Part shown: positions 59,394 to 64,000 of the stretch, in pieces
Position numbering within the stretch: position 1 is the stretch's first letter
How the letters are laid out: every line of letters begins with the position of its first letter
DNA from: Roseobacter sp. MED193
GTDB lineage: Bacteria > Pseudomonadota > Alphaproteobacteria > Rhodobacterales > Rhodobacteraceae
NCBI RefSeq assembly: GCF_000152965.1
Contig: NZ_AANB01000013.1
Span: 58,981-122,980, forward strand
DNA: 64,000 nucleotides
Direction of reading: 5' to 3'
The notes under the pieces: generated by a model
The model's input: only the letters and a program-made list of their open reading frames with translations
What the model was told of the DNA's origin: nothing
Databases searched by the model: none
Translations under genes and position numbers: made by a program

Positions 59394-60769
59394 GCGATAC
59401 CGGGAACACCGAGCTGGAAAAACGCCTCGCCGCCCTTGAGAAAGGCAGTGCCCGCGCCCCCACGGCGGCGCAGCGCCGGTCGCCCCTTCTCGCGCTGATC
59501 GTGGTCCTCGTCATCGGCGCAGGTGGTGCCCTGCTCTATCTTCTCTCACAGCCCGAAGAAGAGGAAGCCTTGCCGACGGCCACTCCGGACGTCTTCCAAA
59601 ACGAAGGGGATGGCTTTGGCGCTATCGAGACCTTGCCCCCGCCCGAGCCCGAGGTTGTGTTCGTCGGACCAGACCCCGTCGAGCCCAACGCGGAGCTTCT
59701 GGCGCAGATCACCGCCCTGCAGGCCCAGATCGAGGAGTTGCGCAACGCCCCTGAACCAGTTGTCGAGGAAGACACCGCCGCCGCAGAGGCGATCGACGCG
59801 CTGACTGCTCAGATCGCGGCGCTACAAGCCGCCTCGGAAGCCGCACAGCAACGATTCCAGGACGAACTGACGGCGCGGGATCGCAGCCTTGAGCAACTCC
59901 GCATGGATCTGGAACTGGCCCAACTCGAGGCCAGCCGACCCCAGCCCGCCCCAGCGGGCCCCACGGAAGATGAGCTGCGCGCACGCGAGCAAGAGCGACT
60001 TCGCCGCGAGGAAGAAGCCCGGCGCATGGCCGAGCTGGAGCGCCGCGCCGCGGAGGAACGCGCCTTCCAGGAGCGGCGCATCGCCTCGCCCACCGTCGCG
60101 TTTGGCGGCACGTCCGGAGCGAATGAAACGGCTCTGACCGAACGCACCTTCGGCGAGGTGACGGATTTCGTGCTGAACGGTGCGTTGCCCTCCACCGTGA
60201 CGCAGGCCGAGGTGATCGCCAATCCCTCTAACACCATCATCCAGGGCACCATGATCCAGGCCATCATGGAAACCGCCCTCGACAGCTCCCTGCCCGGCCA
60301 GACCCGTGCCGTGGTGTCCGAGGATGTCTACAGCGTGGATGGCACGCGCCTTTTGATCCCGCGCGGATCCCGTCTCATCGGGCGCTACCGCGCCGGCGTC
60401 GATATCGCGCAGCGTCGCGTCACGATCGCCTGGGACCGGATCATCCTGCCCGCGGGCCAAACCGTCCAGATCAGCTCCTTCGGGGGCGATGAACTGGGCC
60501 GTTCCGGTGTCACGGGGCTCATAGACACGCGCTTTGCCGCGCGTTTCGGGTCGGCCGCCCTGATCTCGCTGATTTCCGCCGCACCAAGTGCCGCCGCCTC
60601 CGAGGTCCAGGATGAGACTGCCGCCGACGTTCTCGAAGACGTTGGCGATGATCTGGCAGATGCCACGGACAGCGTCATTGGCGATTACCTCTCCATCGGC
60701 CCCGTCATCTATGTCGACCAAGGCGCACGCGTCACGGTCATGGTCGACCGCGATCTGGAGATATTCTGA
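59390..60769 (+). CDS. virB10: T4SS channel protein VirB10/TrbI
   Basis: A 459-residue protein. It has a short cytoplasmic tail, one membrane helix (about 26-46), a Pro-rich and coiled-coil stretch (about 50-240, many Glu/Arg/Gln), and the C-terminal TrbI beta-barrel domain (VVSEDVYSVDGTRLLIPRGSRLIGRY in part). It spans both membranes and gates the channel. The longer upstream frame is rejected because ATGA overlap with virB9 fixes the start. Confidence 0.92.
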   Translation: MSDTGNTELEKRLAALEKGSARAPTAAQRRSPLLALIVVLVIGAGGALLYLLSQPEEEEALPTATPDVFQNEGDGFGAIETLPPPEPEVVFVGPDPVEPNAELLAQITALQAQIEELRNAPEPVVEEDTAAAEAIDALTAQIAALQAASEAAQQRFQDELTARDRSLEQLRMDLELAQLEASRPQPAPAGPTEDELRAREQERLRREEEARRMAELERRAAEERAFQERRIASPTVAFGGTSGANETALTERTFGEVTDFVLNGALPSTVTQAEVIANPSNTIIQGTMIQAIMETALDSSLPGQTRAVVSEDVYSVDGTRLLIPRGSRLIGRYRAGVDIAQRRVTIAWDRIILPAGQTVQISSFGGDELGRSGVTGLIDTRFAARFGSAALISLISAAPSAAASEVQDETAADVLEDVGDDLADATDSVIGDYLSIGPVIYVDQGARVTVMVDRDLEIF

Positions 60770-60773
60770 GCCC

Positions 60774-61760
60774 ATGTCGCTGAGCTATCTCGAAACCTCG
60801 CTCGACCGGATCGACGCCGCCGCTCGCGACGATGTCATCGAGATCTGCATCAACCCTGATGGCACCTGCTGGGGCGAATTCCAGGGCGATCACTTCATGC
60901 GCGCACTGGACCAGAGGCTGACGAGCGTTCAGGTCAGGGACCTCGGCAACCAGATCGCGTCCTCTGCCAATACCACGATGAGCAAGGACCGCCCCATCGT
61001 CTCGGTTTCGATCACCTACAAGGGGCGCCCGATCCGCGCGCAGGTCATCACCCCGCCCGCCGTGCTCTCGGCCATGTCGATCAGCCTGCGGTTCTTCTCG
61101 AGCCTGCCACTCGAGGGCATTGCGCTCGATTTCCTCTACGGAAAAGAGCGCAAGCTCGAAGACCTGCGCGTGGAAAAGAAGCGCGCCTTGCGCGCCGTGG
61201 TGGCTGCCGGATTGATCGATGATGCGCTTGCCTTCTGCGTCGAGAATAAACTCAACATGATCGTCTCGGGTGGCACCTCCACCGGCAAGACCGTCGCCGC
61301 GCGCAAGATCCTCTCTCACGTACCGGCCGAGGAACGCATCGTGACCATCGAAGAAGCGGCCGAGCTTTTACCGACCCAGCCAAATGCCGTGACCCTCATC
61401 GCCAATCGTGACGCGGAATTCCAGACCGCCGATGTGCTTCTCACCGCCACGCTGCGCATGCGCCCCGACCGGATCATCCTGGGCGAGGTGCGCGGCAAGG
61501 AGGCCATGACCTTTCTGGAAGCCATCAACACCGGCCATGGCGGCTCCATGACCACACTGCATGCCGAAACCCCGCAACTCGCCGTGCAGCGGCTCGCGAT
61601 CGCGGCACTCAAGACCGAAATCCCGATGACCTATGCCGACATGATCCAGTACATCGAAAATTCCATCGATGTGATCATCCAGGCCGGCCGCCATGACGGC
61701 AAACGCGGCATCACCGAATTCTACCTGCCCGGCGCAACTGAGATTGGAACTTCCCCATGA
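60774..61760 (+). CDS. virB11: T4SS traffic ATPase VirB11
   Basis: A 328-residue hexameric ATPase with Walker A GGTSTGKT (Lys172), Asp box, Walker B LGEVRG and the His box GHGGSMTTLHA. It drives substrate switching and pilus biogenesis at the cytoplasmic face. The ATG at 60774 lies four bases after the virB10 stop. ATGA overlap with the next small gene. Confidence 0.93.
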   Translation: MSLSYLETSLDRIDAAARDDVIEICINPDGTCWGEFQGDHFMRALDQRLTSVQVRDLGNQIASSANTTMSKDRPIVSVSITYKGRPIRAQVITPPAVLSAMSISLRFFSSLPLEGIALDFLYGKERKLEDLRVEKKRALRAVVAAGLIDDALAFCVENKLNMIVSGGTSTGKTVAARKILSHVPAEERIVTIEEAAELLPTQPNAVTLIANRDAEFQTADVLLTATLRMRPDRIILGEVRGKEAMTFLEAINTGHGGSMTTLHAETPQLAVQRLAIAALKTEIPMTYADMIQYIENSIDVIIQAGRHDGKRGITEFYLPGATEIGTSP

Positions 61761-61951
61761 AAACCTTTGAATACGATATCTTGTCCTTTCCCATGACTCG
61801 TAAGACCGGCCTTTCCGACATGCAGGCCAGCCTGAATGCCAAAGGTGCAGAAGGCTGGGAGGTGGTGTCGATCAGCTCCTCGGAATTCGCCAATGTCGGG
61901 CACACAGTGTTTCTGAAGCGCGAAACGACAACAGTTGGAACCGCGGCATGA
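61757..61951 (+). CDS. Small DUF4177-like protein
   Basis: A 64-residue cytoplasmic protein: a FEYDILSF strand, a helix LSDMQASLNAKGAEGWEVVSI and a final strand HTVFLKRE, the pattern of the DUF4177 fold. No function is known for that family. It overlaps virB11 and the following gene (ATGA on both sides), so it is a fixed part of the operon. Confidence 0.7.
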   Translation: MKTFEYDILSFPMTRKTGLSDMQASLNAKGAEGWEVVSISSSEFANVGHTVFLKRETTTVGTAA

Positions 61952-62367
61952 GAGTGACGCGGTTTCGCCTCGCCCTGGCTGCGCTCGCCCTCGGCCTCAG
62001 CCTGACGTTCACCCCCGCGTTCGCCGAGCGCGACCTAGTCCCTACCTTGGAGCGCCGCTTCGATGTCTGTCCGGACCGCCCCGCTGAACTCAGCTGGATG
62101 CAAGAAATCCCCCTGCGCCAAGCCTATCAGCGCGTGCTGGTCCAAGACATCTACCGTGCCCAAAACCTCGAGCGGGTCGTCGAGATCGGCAACTGCGACT
62201 GCGCGACCCGGTTCCCGTCCTGGGACGCGGCCGAGGCGATGTTTCGGGAGAGCTACGCGAGCGACGAACGGTGGGAAATGCTCGAAGCCTCGGAAGGCTA
62301 CAATCGCCGCGCCAACGCCGCCCGAACTGCCGCCAAGGCCATCTGCGACGCCGCAGGCAATTGGTAA
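61948..62367 (+). CDS. Exported protein of unknown function, VirB-operon associated
   Basis: A 139-residue protein with a signal peptide ending AFA (about residue 26) and a helical mature part with cysteines in DVCPDRPAELSW, IGNCDCATRF and near the C-terminus. The conserved-looking RVLVQDIYRAQNLERVVEIG segment suggests a structured domain. Placement between virB11 and virB6 implies a periplasmic accessory factor. Confidence 0.72.
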   Translation: MRVTRFRLALAALALGLSLTFTPAFAERDLVPTLERRFDVCPDRPAELSWMQEIPLRQAYQRVLVQDIYRAQNLERVVEIGNCDCATRFPSWDAAEAMFRESYASDERWEMLEASEGYNRRANAARTAAKAICDAAGNW

Positions 62368-62379
62368 GGCAATCCCGCG

Positions 62380-63456
62380 ATGAGTGTCGTCACCTACTTC
62401 GTTGAAACCTCCCAGGCCTATCTCGACACCGCCGCTGAGACCCAGTTTGGTGCGGTTGCGGCAACGGTCGGCACGCTCCTGGTTTTGGGGACAACGTTGG
62501 TGGTGATCCTCGTCGGAATCAACATGATCTATCAATACCGGGCCATGGATGGGCACACAGCCTTCTGGCTCGCGGTCAAGATCGGGCTCATCGGGATATT
62601 CGCGACCAACTGGATGCAGTTCAACGCGTTCTCATCTGCCATTCTCTATGGGATCGACAGTATCGCGGGCGCGCTCGTGGCCTCCGTCGGCGGCGGCAGC
62701 CCGGGCCCTTCAGGCACCTTCGCGGAGGAATTCGACCGGCTGATCGCGGAGCTGGGCGACTATCTAAACGCTGCCGGGTCCGAGCTGAACTGGATGGCTG
62801 GCGCCATGCTTGACATCGTCGGTGTGCTTCTGCTCTCAATCCTCGGCGGACTGGCCGCCTTCATCCTCGTGGCCTCCCGACTGATGATCGCGCTTCTGAT
62901 CGGGATCGCCCCGGTGATGATTTTCCTGACCCTCTTCGAGGTCACCAAGGATTATTTCGCGCGCTGGCTGTCCGCGCTGATCTCCTTTGCGCTATACCCC
63001 ATCGTCGTCGCAGGCGTGTTCGCAACGATCACAGGCGTTTCCTCCGCGCTCATCGGTGAACTAGGCGATCCCGAAGGAGCCTCAAACATCGGCGCGCTCA
63101 TCCCCTTCTTCATGATGGTGCTCATGGCCAAGGGCTTCATTATCGCCACGCCCTTCATCGTCCGCGCGATCTCCGGCAACATCATGATGCCCGCCCTCTC
63201 CGGTGGCCTCAGCGGCGGCTACAGCTTTGCCCGCGCCGCCATGGGAAGCCAGCAGGCCTACAATCGCTACCTCATCGGCGGGGCCAGTGGCGCAGAATAC
63301 GCAGCCCTCAGGGCGCGGCAGTTCTTTGGCGTACAGCAAATGCCAGTGCGGCAAGGCATGGGACAGACGGGTTCCGGAGGCGGCACAGGATCCGCAGACT
63401 CGGGATCAAAAATGCTGGCGCAGCTGGCGAGACTGGGACGGCTTGGGCGACGGTGA
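62380..63456 (+). CDS. virB6: T4SS polytopic protein VirB6/TrbL
   Basis: A 358-residue membrane protein with about six helices, the conserved Trp in NWMQFNAF, a periplasmic loop near residues 85-145 and a Gly/Ser-rich C-terminal tail. VirB6/TrbL forms part of the inner-membrane channel. In this operon it comes last, after virB11, rather than in the classical position before virB7. Confidence 0.87.
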   Translation: MSVVTYFVETSQAYLDTAAETQFGAVAATVGTLLVLGTTLVVILVGINMIYQYRAMDGHTAFWLAVKIGLIGIFATNWMQFNAFSSAILYGIDSIAGALVASVGGGSPGPSGTFAEEFDRLIAELGDYLNAAGSELNWMAGAMLDIVGVLLLSILGGLAAFILVASRLMIALLIGIAPVMIFLTLFEVTKDYFARWLSALISFALYPIVVAGVFATITGVSSALIGELGDPEGASNIGALIPFFMMVLMAKGFIIATPFIVRAISGNIMMPALSGGLSGGYSFARAAMGSQQAYNRYLIGGASGAEYAALRARQFFGVQQMPVRQGMGQTGSGGGTGSADSGSKMLAQLARLGRLGRR

Positions 63457-63601
63457 CGGTGACGGCCCTTGGACTAAGCCGCTCCGCGGCAATGGCGCTT
63501 GCGGCTGATGGATTTGAGCCCTCCGTAACAGCGCGCATTTTGCGATCTGACTGACTTGTCTGACGATTGGGGCCTTCTCAATCAACCGACAGGAGGTTCC
63601 C

Positions 63602-64000
63602 ATGACAGAGGAGAGAGTAACCCCGCTGCGCCAGCGGATGATCGATGACATGCGCATCCGTGGGATGGGCGAGAAGGCGCAGAAGTCCCACATCCGGGCG
63701 ATCAAGGACTTCGCGGCCTTTCTTGGGCGGCCACCCGACACGGCGACACCGGAAGATCTGCGCGCGTATCAGCTGCACATGACAGACAGCGGGGTGACCC
63801 CGTCGACGTTCAACGTGCGGATCGTGGCGCTGCGGTTCTTCTTCAGCATGACCTGCGGGCGGGAGGAGATGAAGCGCTACATGCAATTCCGCACCGAACC
63901 GCGCAAGCTGCCCGTGGTTTTCAGCGTCGAGGAGTGTCCGACATCCTGATGGCAGCACCCGGACCGGGGCTGAAGTATCGGGCCGCGCTCAGCATCTCTT
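63602..64000 (+). pseudogene. Frameshifted tyrosine recombinase (IS91-associated type), cut by window end
   Basis: The frame from ATG 63602 (behind CAGGAGG) encodes the N-terminal SAM-like core-binding domain (MRIRGMGEKAQKSHIRAIKDFAAFLG, in part) and the RKLPVVFSVEE link. At about 63933 one base is missing: the frame ends after ECPTS, while the next frame reads VSDILMAAPGPGLKYRAALSIS, the expected continuation. Recombinases of this type usually precede an IS91-family transposase. A sequencing error cannot be excluded. Confidence 0.8.

Noticed and set aside
63925..63945. Programmed frameshift in the recombinase gene
   Set aside because: No slippery heptamer or following structure is evident; a plain one-base loss or a sequencing error is simpler.
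1..64000. CRISPR array, tRNA or rRNA genes
   Set aside because: No regularly spaced repeat array and no tRNA- or rRNA-like sequence was noticed on either strand by reading; a covariance search was not possible.

Overview
The window looks like an alphaproteobacterium, most likely Rhodobacterales (Roseobacter/Paracoccaceae group). The support is high GC, dense ATGA-coupled operons, an alphaproteobacterial ccmFGHI cytochrome c maturation set, a branched-chain-type ABC transporter joined to acyl-CoA catabolism, and a VirB-type secretion operon. It is a mosaic of accessory blocks. Whether it is chromosomal or plasmid-borne cannot be settled: a bS21 ribosomal protein gene argues for chromosome, the VirB operon and transposable elements for an integrated element or replicon.

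1-22090: copper and periplasmic redox island. A rhodanese faces an OmpR-type two-component system, which is followed by a small SHOCT protein and ccmF-ccmG-ccmH-ccmI. A convergent operon encodes a DUF2933-like membrane protein, a lipoprotein and a DsbD/ScsB-like reductase. A forward series then encodes an L,D-transpeptidase, four c-type cytochromes (one with a Met/Gly-rich insert), a TAT-exported multicopper oxidase and a DsbA-like protein. Next come copZ and copA, divergent, each with a CueR-type 19-bp-spacer promoter, then cueR, a glutaredoxin-MauE/DoxX fusion, a DUF305 protein, a second L,D-transpeptidase and a second multicopper oxidase cut after about 67 codons. A direct-repeat motif (TACA-N6-TACA) sits in the two-component promoter and again in the divergent promoter of the L,D-transpeptidase and DUF2933 operons, which suggests one regulon.

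22091-25596: a compact Tn7/Tn5053-like element with only tniA, tniB and tniQ, inverted ends starting TGTCGCGT and clustered internal transposase-site repeats. The multicopper oxidase is truncated on its left and an acyl-CoA synthetase on its right. The flanks show no target duplication, so the element marks a deletion or rearrangement junction.

25597-40584: a catabolic and uptake operon. It encodes two SCP-type thiolases, two SDR dehydrogenases, enoyl-CoA hydratase, acyl-CoA dehydrogenase, an alpha-methylacyl-CoA racemase-type CaiB/BaiF protein, LivHMGF, an acyl-CoA synthetase, a periplasmic binding protein and a TetR regulator. A palindromic operator precedes the hydratase gene. The set fits import, CoA activation and beta-oxidation of a branched (alpha-methyl) carboxylate.

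40770-51614: mixed small operons. They include a secreted T4SS-associated protein, HxlR-enoyl-CoA hydratase-MFS divergent from GST-SDR-AEC transporter, a GFA-family gene with an in-frame TGA, two EamA exporters, rpsU, an XRE regulator and small ORFs. Three stretches of more than 300 bp hold no recognisable gene.

51744-63456: a complete VirB-type secretion operon in the order unknown protein, lytic transglycosylase, virB2, B3, B4, B7-like lipoprotein, second lytic transglycosylase, B5, B8, B9, B10, B11, two small proteins, B6. No relaxase or coupling protein is in view. Two copies of a ~100-bp palindromic element lie inside the operon, one inserted in frame in the lipoprotein gene. The window ends in a frameshifted tyrosine recombinase of the IS91-associated type.
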